Shown here: in pieces, positions 1 to 6,285 of the stretch | Position numbering within the stretch: the stretch's first letter is position 1 | How the letters are laid out: each line of letters starts with the position of its first letter | Assembly: GCA_024278415.1 (NCBI GenBank) | Contig: JAJRTI010000914.1 | Span: 1 to 9,967 of the forward strand | DNA: 9,967 nt | Reading direction: 5' to 3' | DNA from: Planctomycetota bacterium | GTDB lineage: Bacteria > Planctomycetota > Brocadiia > JAJRTI01 | The notes under the pieces: model-generated | The model's database searches: none | Told to the model about the DNA's origin: nothing | What the model saw: only the letters and a program-made list of their open reading frames with translations | Program-made: the position numbers and the translations under genes

Positions 1-165
1 GAGGAAGATGCCGCCCGCGGGCATGTGATCGATCGCGAGGTAGCTGCCGTGGACGATGTTGATGCTCAAGTGGCCCATGACGACCACGAGCGTGGACAGC
101 ACCATCCCGACGAGGAAAGCGCGGAAGGTGAAGGTCGGCGGGTTAGCTTCGGGGGCTTCTGGCAT
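1..165 (-). CDS. Integral membrane protein, N-terminal fragment (resembles DUF6785-type proteins)
   Basis: An open frame of 55 codons starts at the ATG at 165-163 and runs off the left edge of the window, so the gene is partial. It begins with a short polar, proline-rich segment (MPEAPEANPPTFTF). A hydrophobic stretch from about residue 17 to 33 follows and looks like a first membrane-spanning helix. The fragment ends with HMPAGGIFL, which looks like the start of a second hydrophobic segment. This pattern reminds me of the large polytopic membrane proteins of unknown function (DUF6785/DUF6784) common in Planctomycetota-like genomes; that is memory-based and weak. No strong Shine-Dalgarno is visible before the ATG. 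A possible promoter lies at 255-283. Codon use and GC content resemble the neighbours. Confidence 0.62.
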   Translation of the reverse strand, partial: MPEAPEANPPTFTFRAFLVGMVLSTLVVVMGHLSINIVHGSYLAIDHMPAGGIFL

Positions 166-254
166 AGGGCGTCTTCGGTCGGTGGGCGTAGCGCCGGAGC
201 GCGGCGGCGCGGACAGGCGAATCCGGAGGGCTCTGGCGTGCCGAAAAGACGCGT

Positions 255-283
255 ATTCTATCGGATTGCGCTAGAGATGGGAA
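255..283 (-). promoter_or_regulatory. Possible sigma70-type promoter for the membrane-protein gene
   Basis: Read on the minus strand, TTCCCA (283-278) and TAGAAT (260-255) are separated by exactly 17 bases. The -10 matches consensus at five of six positions and the -35 at four of six. The predicted transcript would have a leader of roughly 80 nt before the ATG at 165. It is a moderate match in high-GC sequence and could be chance. Confidence 0.35.
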
Positions 284-341
284 GGGGGCGAAGGGCAGGA
301 GTTTGCCCGCCGCCTGTGCGCGCGTCAGCGCCGCCTCCCAT

Positions 342-420
342 GCCTGTAGTGCTCACGTCAGTGAGCCTCTGGCACGTTGACAGCGTCGTGCGGAGGCTCA
401 CTGACGTGAGCACTACAGGC
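342..420. repeat. Perfect 28-bp inverted repeat (palindromic element)
   Basis: The arms 342-369 and 393-420 are perfect reverse complements over 28 bp, with a 23-nt centre. Inside the centre, GCACG (372-376) can pair with CGTGC (387-391), which extends the fold. The outer ends read GCCTGTAGTG and CACTACAGGC. There is no T-run beside it, so it is not a canonical intrinsic terminator, although it lies 32 bp past the stop of the phosphatase gene. It looks like a REP/MITE-type element with TGTAGT...ACTACA ends. No protein-coding explanation fits it. Confidence 0.9.
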
Positions 421-451
421 GTAGGCGCCCCGCGTGCATTCCCTGCCACGG

Positions 452-1075
452 TTACGGTAGGTTGATCATGTGCGCGACATCGCTGAAGCGTGCCAGCCTG
501 CGGCCCTCTGCCTCACACCGCACCTCCGTGATCGACGCGTTGGCCACCAATTCGATGCGGGGTTCCGCGGTGGGGACGAGCGCGGCCGCGAGCGCGGCGA
601 CCGATGCGCCATGGCCCACGAGCACGGTGACACCCTCGTGGGCCACCTGGAGCAAGTCGTCCGCCAAGCCCTCCAGCCGCGCGTAGAGGTCGGGGAAGTC
701 TTCCGCCTGCCGCGGCCACCAGTGGTCGTCGTCGCGGCCGCTCGTGGCTTGCGCATGCGCGGCGACGATCTCCGCTAGCGACGGCAGGCGCAGGGTCTCC
801 AAGTCGAACCAGTCGTTGTAGAAAAACTCGTGCAGCCGCGGTTCGAGCCGCACCGGCAAGTCGAGCGCGTCGCCCACCGCGCACGCGGTCTGCACCGCGC
901 GCTCGAACGGGCTCGACCAGATGGCTTGCACGCCGGCCCCGCCCGCGAGGTGCGCGGCGAGCGCGTCCGCTTGCCGTTCGCCCATCGGGCTCAGCCCGGG
1001 GTTGGAGCCGGCGTTGGGTGCGCCGGCATTGCCCAGCGATTCCGCATGGCGAATGATGTAGAACGTGCGCGTCAC
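452..1075 (-). CDS. Histidine phosphatase family protein (phosphoglycerate-mutase-like)
   Basis: This encodes 207 residues, close to the usual size of a single-domain member of the histidine phosphatase superfamily. These enzymes remove or transfer phosphate through a phospho-histidine. The RH signature is at the N-terminus (IIRHAES; R9, H10). SSPFERA supplies R59, E83 lies in LHEFF, and the second catalytic histidine is H155 in VLVGHGAS. The start is taken as GTG at 1075-1073, because the family's first strand (TFYIIRHAES) begins directly after it. The frame stays open upstream to an ATG at 1378, but that extension is an out-of-frame reading of the sialidase gene. The GTG overlaps the TGA stop of the sialidase gene (GTGA), which suggests translational coupling. 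No signal peptide is seen, so it is probably cytoplasmic. The substrate (sugar phosphate, cofactor or phosphoprotein) cannot be told from the sequence. Confidence 0.9.
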   Translation of the reverse strand: MTRTFYIIRHAESLGNAGAPNAGSNPGLSPMGERQADALAAHLAGGAGVQAIWSSPFERAVQTACAVGDALDLPVRLEPRLHEFFYNDWFDLETLRLPSLAEIVAAHAQATSGRDDDHWWPRQAEDFPDLYARLEGLADDLLQVAHEGVTVLVGHGASVAALAAALVPTAEPRIELVANASITEVRCEAEGRRLARFSDVAHMINLP

Positions 1076-2661
1076 GGCCGGTAGAACGCCCCCTCGATGA
1101 AACAGTCGCCATCGGGCTGCACGTAGTAATAGACCGTGAGCACGCGGCCATCGCCCAACTCGATGCTCACCGGGTAGCCGAGGTCGCTGCTGGCCGCGCC
1201 GTGGTGAAGCACGAACTCGCTGGCCCTGTCCCATGTCTTGCCACCGTCCCGGCTCACGCAACCGCGCACGCCAAAGGGCTGGTAGCGGTACCCATAGGTC
1301 ATGAGCAGCCGGCCATCGGACAGGGCGAGGATGTGCTGAGGAAACCCCCTGAGCGTCAGCCGCCGGGGCACGCTCCAATGCCGGCCGGCGTCGGTCGATA
1401 GAGACTGCACGATGTAGCCGTGCGGCTCTGCTCGGATCGTCGTGATCCAGGGGCCCTTGGGCGGGATGCAGAGATTGGGCTCCCAGTACACCTCCTTGCC
1501 CAGGCCGTTCCGGTAAGCCATGGAATGGCCCACCTCGCCGTAGCGCTCCCAGGTGCGGCCTTCGTCCTTCGAGCGCCAGATCACGATGTAGCGTTTGCCC
1601 TGCGCCGCGTCAGCGGACGGATAGTAGAGATAGCCGTCGGGCCCGAGCGTGGGGCCGTGGGGGCTGAAGGGCGGGATGCGGATCGGCTTCGTCCAGGTGC
1701 GACCGTTGTCGTCGGAGAAGATGATCTGCTTGCCAGTGTAAGTCGAGAGGCCGTCCTTTTGGATGCGTGCGGTGTGCTCCGGGTATTTCTCGCGCAGAGC
1801 CTTTGTCGTCATCCAACTGTTCCAGGTGTTGAACGTGACCGCGATACGTCCGCTGGGCAGCGTGGTGATGCTGGGATCGCGGTCGTCGGACGGCGAGTCC
1901 CAGATGCACACCGGCTTGTGCCACGTGCGGCCGTTGTCGGTCGAGCGCGAGAGCACGATGCGGCCCAGCGCGCACACGTGGGCTTCGCCTTCGCGCGACA
2001 CGACCGCGAGGTCGCCGTTGGGCAGCCGCGCAATGCCTGGGAACGCGAAGTGCCGGCCCTGAGCCTCGCAGATGGTCACGCGGTCCGTGGCCACGCGGAC
2101 CTCCTGCTTGCGGATCACGCGCGGCACGAAGCGCATGTACTGCAAGTACACGGGATAGCCGATCGCACGGAGGACGATGCGCCGGCCAGTGAGTTCGGCC
2201 GCGTGCTTCCAGTGGAACTCGAAGTTGAAATGCCGTTTCGGCGTGGCCGCCGGTGCGGAGACCGGAAAGAACTTCTCCTCGTCCGAGAGCTTGAGCGCGA
2301 AGGCCATGGCCGGCGTGACCGCGCGCAGGCCGAGGTAGATGTCGTACACGCCCTTGAGCTTCGGATCGTAGGTGATGTCGGGCGGCGTGCCGGCGACGTT
2401 GAGCAACGACTGCGTCCAGTTGGGGTGGCGCAGCACCCAATATCCCTTGGTTCGGTCGGCCTCTGGCCCGTCTGCGAGCCACTTCGTGGACTTATCCTCG
2501 GCCTGCATTTGGATGATGTGTGCAGGCGTGCAGCGCTCTAAGTCCGCGCGCACGATGGGCTTGCCAAGCGTCTCGACGGCTGCTTCCTCAGTCGTGAATC
2601 CATCAGCAGCCATGGCGAGACGTGTCAGTAGGAAGCACGCGAGTAGGGTTCGGTTGGTCAT
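1072..2661 (-). CDS. Secreted sialidase-like / BNR-repeat protein
   Basis: This 529-residue protein begins with a signal-peptide-like segment (MTNRTLLACFLLTRLAMAADG), with probable cleavage near AMA-A at residues 18-19. Residues about 20-185 form an N-terminal region I cannot assign to a family. The rest is a six-bladed sialidase-type propeller. Five Asp-boxes (SxDxGxxW) are visible at residues 240-247, 316-323, 364-371, 422-429 and 470-477. A FRIP-like FPGIARLPNGDL lies at 207-218, and an acidic WEPN at 393-396. Such proteins hydrolyse sialic acids or other glycosides outside the cytoplasm, but many BNR proteins from polysaccharide degraders have different or unknown substrates. The ATG at 2661 has a Shine-Dalgarno AAGGA nine bases upstream. 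The stop overlaps the GTG start of the phosphatase gene, giving a two-gene unit. Sialidase activity itself is inferred only from the fold. Confidence 0.88.
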   Translation of the reverse strand: MTNRTLLACFLLTRLAMAADGFTTEEAAVETLGKPIVRADLERCTPAHIIQMQAEDKSTKWLADGPEADRTKGYWVLRHPNWTQSLLNVAGTPPDITYDPKLKGVYDIYLGLRAVTPAMAFALKLSDEEKFFPVSAPAATPKRHFNFEFHWKHAAELTGRRIVLRAIGYPVYLQYMRFVPRVIRKQEVRVATDRVTICEAQGRHFAFPGIARLPNGDLAVVSREGEAHVCALGRIVLSRSTDNGRTWHKPVCIWDSPSDDRDPSITTLPSGRIAVTFNTWNSWMTTKALREKYPEHTARIQKDGLSTYTGKQIIFSDDNGRTWTKPIRIPPFSPHGPTLGPDGYLYYPSADAAQGKRYIVIWRSKDEGRTWERYGEVGHSMAYRNGLGKEVYWEPNLCIPPKGPWITTIRAEPHGYIVQSLSTDAGRHWSVPRRLTLRGFPQHILALSDGRLLMTYGYRYQPFGVRGCVSRDGGKTWDRASEFVLHHGAASSDLGYPVSIELGDGRVLTVYYYVQPDGDCFIEGAFYRP

Positions 2662-2708
2662 TCGGGTTGGTCCTTCGTGCGAGGATTGTGTGTTCGGTGA
2701 GGATGACT

Positions 2709-2744
2709 GCGTATGGCGTATGGCGTAAAGACGTGAAACGTAAG
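2709..2744. repeat. Short tandem repeat, 7-nt period (GCGTATG/GCGTAAA type)
   Basis: Consecutive units GCGTATG (2709), GCGTATG (2716), GCGTAAA (2723), GACGTGA (2730) and AACGTAA (2737) run without a gap, with one base of slippage between the third and fourth units. The tract lies upstream of the sialidase start. Positions 2723-2744 are the reverse complement of 2876-2897 at 18 of 22 bases, so the two tracts can pair across the spacer. Confidence 0.75.
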
Positions 2745-2816
2745 CATCGGCTGCTCCGCGTGTCCTCCTGGCCGCGCGTCTTACGCAGTTACGTGCTGCC
2801 CAAGGCGCGATCCGAG

Positions 2817-2837
2817 ATACGGAATACGCAATACGCC
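2817..2837. repeat. Short tandem repeat, 7-nt period (ATACGCA type)
   Basis: Three adjacent heptamers are visible: ATACGGA (2817), ATACGCA (2824) and ATACGCC (2831), followed by GTATCG, which is partly complementary to the start. The tract sits in the spacer between hisA and the sialidase gene. Confidence 0.75.
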
Positions 2838-2858
2838 GTATCGTCCAACCTTCGCGGG

Positions 2859-2877
2859 AGCTGCCCCCCCCGCAGCT
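2859..2877. other. Small hairpin with C8/G8 homopolymer loop downstream of hisA
   Basis: AGCTGC (2859-2864) and GCAGCT (2872-2877) are perfect inverted arms around a C tract, with eight consecutive C at 2864-2871. On the minus strand it lies about 20 bases after the hisA stop, so it could affect the transcript 3' end. It has no U-tract, so it is not called a terminator. Confidence 0.5.
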
Positions 2878-2904
2878 TACGTTTTACGCGTTTACGTTTT
2901 ACGC
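2877..2904. repeat. Short tandem repeat overlapping the hisA stop codon (TTTACGT type)
   Basis: TTACG occurs at 2877, 2884, 2892 and 2899, a spacing of 7, 8 and 7, within a CTTACGTTTTACGC-like tract. The last unit contains the TAA stop of hisA (2901-2899), so the repeat forms the end of the gene. It is inverted relative to the tract at 2723-2744. Confidence 0.75.
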
Positions 2905-3672
2905 TTCGCCCTCCTCCCGGCGCTGCCACTCGACGACCTGGCGGTACGGCACGTCGCCGCCGAAGATGTCGAGTGCGCTGCCGATGGTCAGGTCCACGCG
3001 GCCGGCGCCCAGCTCCTTCACGAGGTCCAAGTCCTCCAGCCGCGTCGCTCCGCCGGCGTAGGTCGCCGGGACGGGCGAGTGCGCACCCAGCAGGCGCACC
3101 AAGTCCGGCTCGATGCCTTGGCGCAGGCCCTCCACGTCTACGCCGTGCACGAGGAACTCCGCACAATGGCGCGCCAACTCCGCGAGCGTGTCGGGCGCGA
3201 CTTGGACTTGGGTGAACGTCTGCCATCGGTCGGTGACGACGAAGTACGCGTCCTCGCGCTTACGGCAACTCAAGTCGAGCACGAGCCGCTCCCTGCCCAC
3301 CGCGGCTTCGATCCGGCGCAAGCTGTCATAGTCAACCTGCCCGGCCTTGAACACGCACGACGTGACGATGACGTGGCTCGCGCCGGCGTCCAGATACTGC
3401 TGAGCGTTCTCGTCGTTGATGCCGCCGCCGACTTGGAGTCCGCCGGGGTACTCGGCGAGCGCGGCCTTGGCCGCGGCTTCGTTGCCCGGGCCCAGCATGA
3501 TCACGTGGCCGCCCGGCAACTTGTCTTGCCGATACAGCCGCGCGAAGTCGGCCGGCGAACGCTCCGTCTCGAAGTTCGTCCGCACAGAGCCCGGCTGCTC
3601 ATCGCTCAGCGTGCCGCCGACGATCTGCTTGACTTTGCCTTCGTGGAGATCGATGCAGGGACGGAAGCGCAT
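2899..3672 (-). CDS. hisA: HisA, eukaryotic (HIS6-like) type: ProFAR isomerase
   Basis: This 257-residue TIM barrel should catalyse the Amadori isomerisation of ProFAR to PRFAR in histidine biosynthesis. It resembles yeast HIS6 far more than typical bacterial HisA. Shared blocks include CIDLHEGKVKQIVGGTL (6-22), LQVGGGIND (79-87), VIVTS (101-105), DLSCRK (133-138), YAGGA (205-209) and VDLTIGSALDIFGG (226-239). The expected catalytic acids are D8 and D133. The usual yeast protein has about 261 residues, so the gene is complete. The start is placed at the ATG at 3672, directly before the first strand. Two upstream in-frame ATGs (3690 and 3726) lie inside a repeat tract and would add only a non-conserved leader. 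No good Shine-Dalgarno precedes any of them. It follows the Gfo/Idh gene by about 57 bases and probably shares its transcript. Other his genes are absent from the window. Confidence 0.9.
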   Translation of the reverse strand: MRFRPCIDLHEGKVKQIVGGTLSDEQPGSVRTNFETERSPADFARLYRQDKLPGGHVIMLGPGNEAAAKAALAEYPGGLQVGGGINDENAQQYLDAGASHVIVTSCVFKAGQVDYDSLRRIEAAVGRERLVLDLSCRKREDAYFVVTDRWQTFTQVQVAPDTLAELARHCAEFLVHGVDVEGLRQGIEPDLVRLLGAHSPVPATYAGGATRLEDLDLVKELGAGRVDLTIGSALDIFGGDVPYRQVVEWQRREEGEA

Positions 3673-3680
3673 AGGGGTGG

Positions 3681-3740
3681 AATGGTTCATGGTTGATGGC
3701 GGGCGAATCCAGCCATGAACCATCAACCATTAACCATTCT
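3681..3740. repeat. Inverted pair of heptamer tracts (ATGGTTC / CCATNAA) at the gfo-hisA junction
   Basis: The left tract reads ATGGTTC, ATGGTTG, ATGG (3682-3699). The right tract reads CCATGAA, CCATCAA, CCATTAA, CCATTCT (3713-3740). Arms 3681-3699 and 3720-3738 are reverse complements at 18 of 19 bases, with a 20-nt gap, so a transcript through here can form a long hairpin. The right tract contains the TAA stop of the oxidoreductase gene (3732-3730). The tracts occupy the whole junction between the two co-oriented genes. Confidence 0.85.
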
Positions 3741-4833
3741 GAAGAAGCGGCAGCTTCACGGGCTGCCCGGTGTCGTAGCAGATCTGCGCGGCGAACGCGA
3801 TTTCGTGCGTGAGGATCGCGTCGTCGAGGTTCGCGTGCGACTCCTTGTCCGCAAGGATGCACTCGACGAAATGGTCGATCTCGCCTTGGAACGGGTGGTG
3901 CGCGACGTCCGCGCTGTCGGGCATGATCGACGGGATCTCGACCCAGTCCTTATGGCCGGGATACTTGTGCGACCAGACCTTGTTGTCGCGCACCGTGCCC
4001 TTGCTGCCGAAAATCTCGACGGGGAAGGTGTAGGGGCACACGCAGTCGAAGTTGACCGACACCTTGCCGTGTGCGCCGTTGTCAAACTTGACCAGCGCGA
4101 CTTCGAGGCCATCGTACTCGATCGGCTCGGACTCGTCGAACTTGCCCTCGGTGTAGTTGTAGTACTCGCGCTTGCCCTTGCGGTAGCCGCCGGAGTAGGC
4201 GAAGACCTCGACCGGCTTGGCGGCCTCGTACTGGCCCTTGGCTGCGAACCAGCGCAGTGCGTCGATCGCGTGGCAGCCGCCCACGAGGAGCGCGCTCACG
4301 CCGGTCTCTTTCCTGCGCGCGTCCTCGTACCCCGTCCACCATGCGCCGATGTCGTGCTCGTAGTCGGTCTCCGCGTAGTAGATGTCGCCCAGTGCGTCGT
4401 CGGCCATCATGGCCTTGACCGTCTCGAAGAGCGGGTTCCAACGCAGCACGAAGCTCACGCAGGTCTTCACCCCGGCCGCGCGCACCGCGTCGCGCATCTG
4501 CCGCATCTCGTCGACCGAGTTGGCGATGGGCTTCTCAATGATCAAGTGCTTGCCCGCCGCGGCCGCGGCGAGCGTGTTTTCGCAGTGCAGATGCTGGGGC
4601 GTGCAGATGGACACGACGTCCACGCCATCGTGCTTGAGCGCGGCCTCGAAGTCGCCCGCGTACAGGCCGATGTCCTCCAGCCCGGCCTCCTCCGCGCGCG
4701 TCTCGCAACTGCTCATGCTGCGGCTGGAGATCGCAACGATCTCCGTATCGGGGTTCGCGTTGAAAGCGGCAATGTGCTGGGTCGATACCCAACCCGCGCC
4801 GTGGATCAGAACGCCCAATTTCTCGTCGGCCAT
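3730..4833 (-). CDS. Gfo/Idh/MocA family NAD(P)-dependent oxidoreductase
   Basis: This encodes 367 residues, the usual length of this family of sugar and inositol dehydrogenases. The N-terminal Rossmann domain has VLIHGAGWVS at 8-17 (a GxGxxS variant of GxGxxG), SICTPQHLH at 75-83 and the family EKP motif at 100-102, whose lysine is the usual catalytic or binding residue. The C-terminal substrate domain carries GGCHAIDALRW at 185-195, with the typical H188 and D191. Substrate specificity cannot be read from the sequence. The ATG at 4833 is preferred because AGGAG lies seven bases before it; a GTG six bases further up is only one base from that site. A sigma70-type promoter lies at 4887-4915. 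The downstream hisA is in the same orientation, an unusual partner for this family. There is no signal peptide, so the enzyme is probably cytoplasmic. Confidence 0.93.
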   Translation of the reverse strand: MADEKLGVLIHGAGWVSTQHIAAFNANPDTEIVAISSRSMSSCETRAEEAGLEDIGLYAGDFEAALKHDGVDVVSICTPQHLHCENTLAAAAAGKHLIIEKPIANSVDEMRQMRDAVRAAGVKTCVSFVLRWNPLFETVKAMMADDALGDIYYAETDYEHDIGAWWTGYEDARRKETGVSALLVGGCHAIDALRWFAAKGQYEAAKPVEVFAYSGGYRKGKREYYNYTEGKFDESEPIEYDGLEVALVKFDNGAHGKVSVNFDCVCPYTFPVEIFGSKGTVRDNKVWSHKYPGHKDWVEIPSIMPDSADVAHHPFQGEIDHFVECILADKESHANLDDAILTHEIAFAAQICYDTGQPVKLPLLQNG

Positions 4834-4840
4834 GGTCACA

Positions 4841-4845
4841 CTCCT
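4841..4845 (-). promoter_or_regulatory. Shine-Dalgarno AGGAG deciding the Gfo/Idh start
   Basis: AGGAG on the minus strand is seven bases before the ATG at 4833 and only one base before the alternative GTG at 4839. This favours the shorter protein starting MADEK. Confidence 0.75.
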
Positions 4846-4886
4846 GGGGCAGGAAGGTTCGTTTGCGGAAGGCTGGAGACGCGGGG

Positions 4887-4915
4887 ATTGTATGGCCGCC
4901 CGCGGGGAGAGTCAA
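4887..4915 (-). promoter_or_regulatory. Sigma70-type promoter of the Gfo/Idh-hisA unit
   Basis: On the minus strand TTGACT (4915-4910) and TACAAT (4892-4887) are separated by exactly 17 bases, each matching consensus at five of six positions. Transcription would begin near 4880, giving a leader of about 45 nt that contains the AGGAG site. This is one of the two best promoter matches in the window. The stretch behind it (4916-5019) shows no other feature. Confidence 0.75.
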
Positions 4916-5019
4916 GGCGCGTGGATCACGCAGGGTTATCTACCGCAACCACGCCAGAAAAGCCAATGGCCCCCCAATACGGCATGGCGCGCCACGAGCC
5001 GTAGTGTCATGTCGCGGCT

Positions 5020-5152
5020 GAGGTGTCGAACACGGCGCCACCGCAGTGCGCCCGCGGGAGCGGCCCGCTCGTAGTGGCGACCGTCAGGGCGCCCTCTCTG
5101 CTCCGATGGTGAATCGCCGCCCGAGCGGAAGGCCCTGACGGGCCTACTACAA
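5020..5152 (+). repeat. 133-bp structured interspersed repeat, copy 1
   Basis: This stretch aligns over its whole length, at about 85% by eye, with the reverse complement of 6351-6482. Perfectly shared blocks include GAGGTGTCGAAC at one end, CCCGAGCGGAAGGCCCT in the middle and ACGGGCCTACTACAA at the other end. It folds on itself: GTAGTGGCGACCGTCAGGGC (5071-5090) is nearly complementary to 5131-5150. No transposase or coding frame explains it. It lies 34 bp beyond the UroD-like gene stop. It looks like a MITE/REP-type non-autonomous element. Confidence 0.85.
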
Positions 5153-5186
5153 GCGGAGTGCGCCCGCGCGCGCGCCCTGCCGAACA

Positions 5187-6257
5187 CTATTGATACCGCC
5201 CCACTTCCTTGGCAAGATTCACGATACCCCGGAAGTCCTCCAGGCTCACGCTCGACGGCACGGAATGGTCGGACGAGAAGATGTAGCCGCCGTTCTCCAT
5301 GAGCTTCGGGAGCTGCTCGCGAATGACCGCCTCGATCGCGTCGGGGTCGTCCCACAGCATCGCGTTGATGCCGCCATGGAGCAGCAGTTTGTCGCCGAAC
5401 GTCTGCTTCAGTTCGACGGGGTCCATGCCCGCCTTGACTTCGAGCGGGTTGAGCGCGTCGAGTCCCATGTCGACGAAGTCGGGCACGAACGCGCGCACCA
5501 TGCCGCAGGAGTGGAGTTCCGCCACGATGCCTTTGGCGTGCGCCCAATCAATCGCGCGCTGCTGCACGGGCTTGAGGACGTCTCGATACATCTGGAGCGA
5601 GAAGAACGTGTGCTGCTTGTAGCCCATGTCGTCGGGCCAGCGCACCGCGTTGAACTCGTATCCCGCGTCCCACACCATGTCGAGCAGCGCCAGGTTCACG
5701 TCGAGGTAGTGGTTGAACATGTCCATGCACCACTCGGGATCGTCGGCCATGGCCATGAGGATGCGCTCGGTGCCCACGAGCCATGCGTGCGTCACGTCGA
5801 AGCCGAACCACAGGCCCGCGGTGATCCAGTCGCCGCGCTCGCGCCAGGTCGCATACTCGTTCTTGAGTTGGTCCCAGTTCACACGGTCCCGCATGGGCGT
5901 CATGCGCGCCTTGGCCTCGGCCCATGTCTCGCGGTCCTTGACCCTGAAATCGAGGAAGTCGGGGGTGGAGGCCTGATGCTTCCAGTTCTTCGCGGTCGAG
6001 CCCCACTTGCTTGTGGCGATGCGGTACTCGTCGGTGTCCTCGATGATCTCAACGGGGTATCGCGGGCTGTTGTCCACGCCGATGTTGGCGACGTGGTCGA
6101 GCCCGAAGAAGTCGACGTAGCTCACATCCTTGGGCATGCCCTCGCGCTGCCAGCGTTCGATGGTCGCGCCCCAGGGCGAGTCGATGATGGGAACGCGGTC
6201 CGCGTCCTGGTGGGCAAACATGCGGGCGAAGCGTTCGCGGGCGGTGAGTTCGGTCAT
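5187..6257 (-). CDS. Uroporphyrinogen decarboxylase superfamily protein (methyltransferase-like, not HemE)
   Basis: This 356-residue protein has the overall pattern of the UroD/MtaA/CmuA superfamily. It opens with LTARERFARMFAHQDADRVP (4-23) and carries an HSCG motif at 249-252, whose His and Cys are typical metal or thiol-binding residues in the methyltransferase branch. It also has LHGGINAM at 293-300 and a late GGYIFSSDHSVP at 323-334. The arginine-rich N-terminal signature of true HemE (RQAGRYLPEY-like) is missing, so heme synthesis is unlikely. Members with HSCG often act with corrinoid proteins in methyl transfer or demethylation, and many in polysaccharide-degrading lineages have no known substrate. 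No corrinoid protein is encoded nearby. The ATG at 6257 has only a weak ribosome site. The gene stands alone on its strand and is flanked by inverted copies of a 133-bp repeat. Confidence 0.87.
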   Translation of the reverse strand: MTELTARERFARMFAHQDADRVPIIDSPWGATIERWQREGMPKDVSYVDFFGLDHVANIGVDNSPRYPVEIIEDTDEYRIATSKWGSTAKNWKHQASTPDFLDFRVKDRETWAEAKARMTPMRDRVNWDQLKNEYATWRERGDWITAGLWFGFDVTHAWLVGTERILMAMADDPEWCMDMFNHYLDVNLALLDMVWDAGYEFNAVRWPDDMGYKQHTFFSLQMYRDVLKPVQQRAIDWAHAKGIVAELHSCGMVRAFVPDFVDMGLDALNPLEVKAGMDPVELKQTFGDKLLLHGGINAMLWDDPDAIEAVIREQLPKLMENGGYIFSSDHSVPSSVSLEDFRGIVNLAKEVGRYQ

Positions 6258-6285
6258 GATCGGCGGTCATTCTCAGCAGTTGGTT

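Noticed and set aside
342..420. Intrinsic terminator for the phosphatase operon
   Set aside because: The hairpin is strong, but no T-run follows it on either strand and the arms are much longer than in usual terminators.
1076..1378. N-terminal extension of the phosphatase to an ATG at 1378
   Set aside because: The extra 101 residues are an out-of-frame reading of the sialidase C-terminus. The family begins at the GTG at 1075.
1420..2541. 373-residue open frame on the plus strand
   Set aside because: It is antisense to the sialidase-like gene, which has a signal peptide and five Asp-boxes. No family features are seen.
2709..3740. Possible CRISPR-like array
   Set aside because: The units are only 7 nt and contiguous, with no spacers, and no cas gene is present.
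3715..5004. 429-residue open frame on the plus strand
   Set aside because: It lies opposite the well-supported Gfo/Idh gene. Its composition (long runs of V, R, D, H, L) is what the antisense frame of GC-rich coding sequence gives, with no domain pattern.
6258..6285. Promoter directly upstream of the UroD-like gene (TTGCAA ... GAGAAT)
   Set aside because: The -10 matches only four of six positions, the spacing is 18, and the transcript start would fall almost on the ATG.
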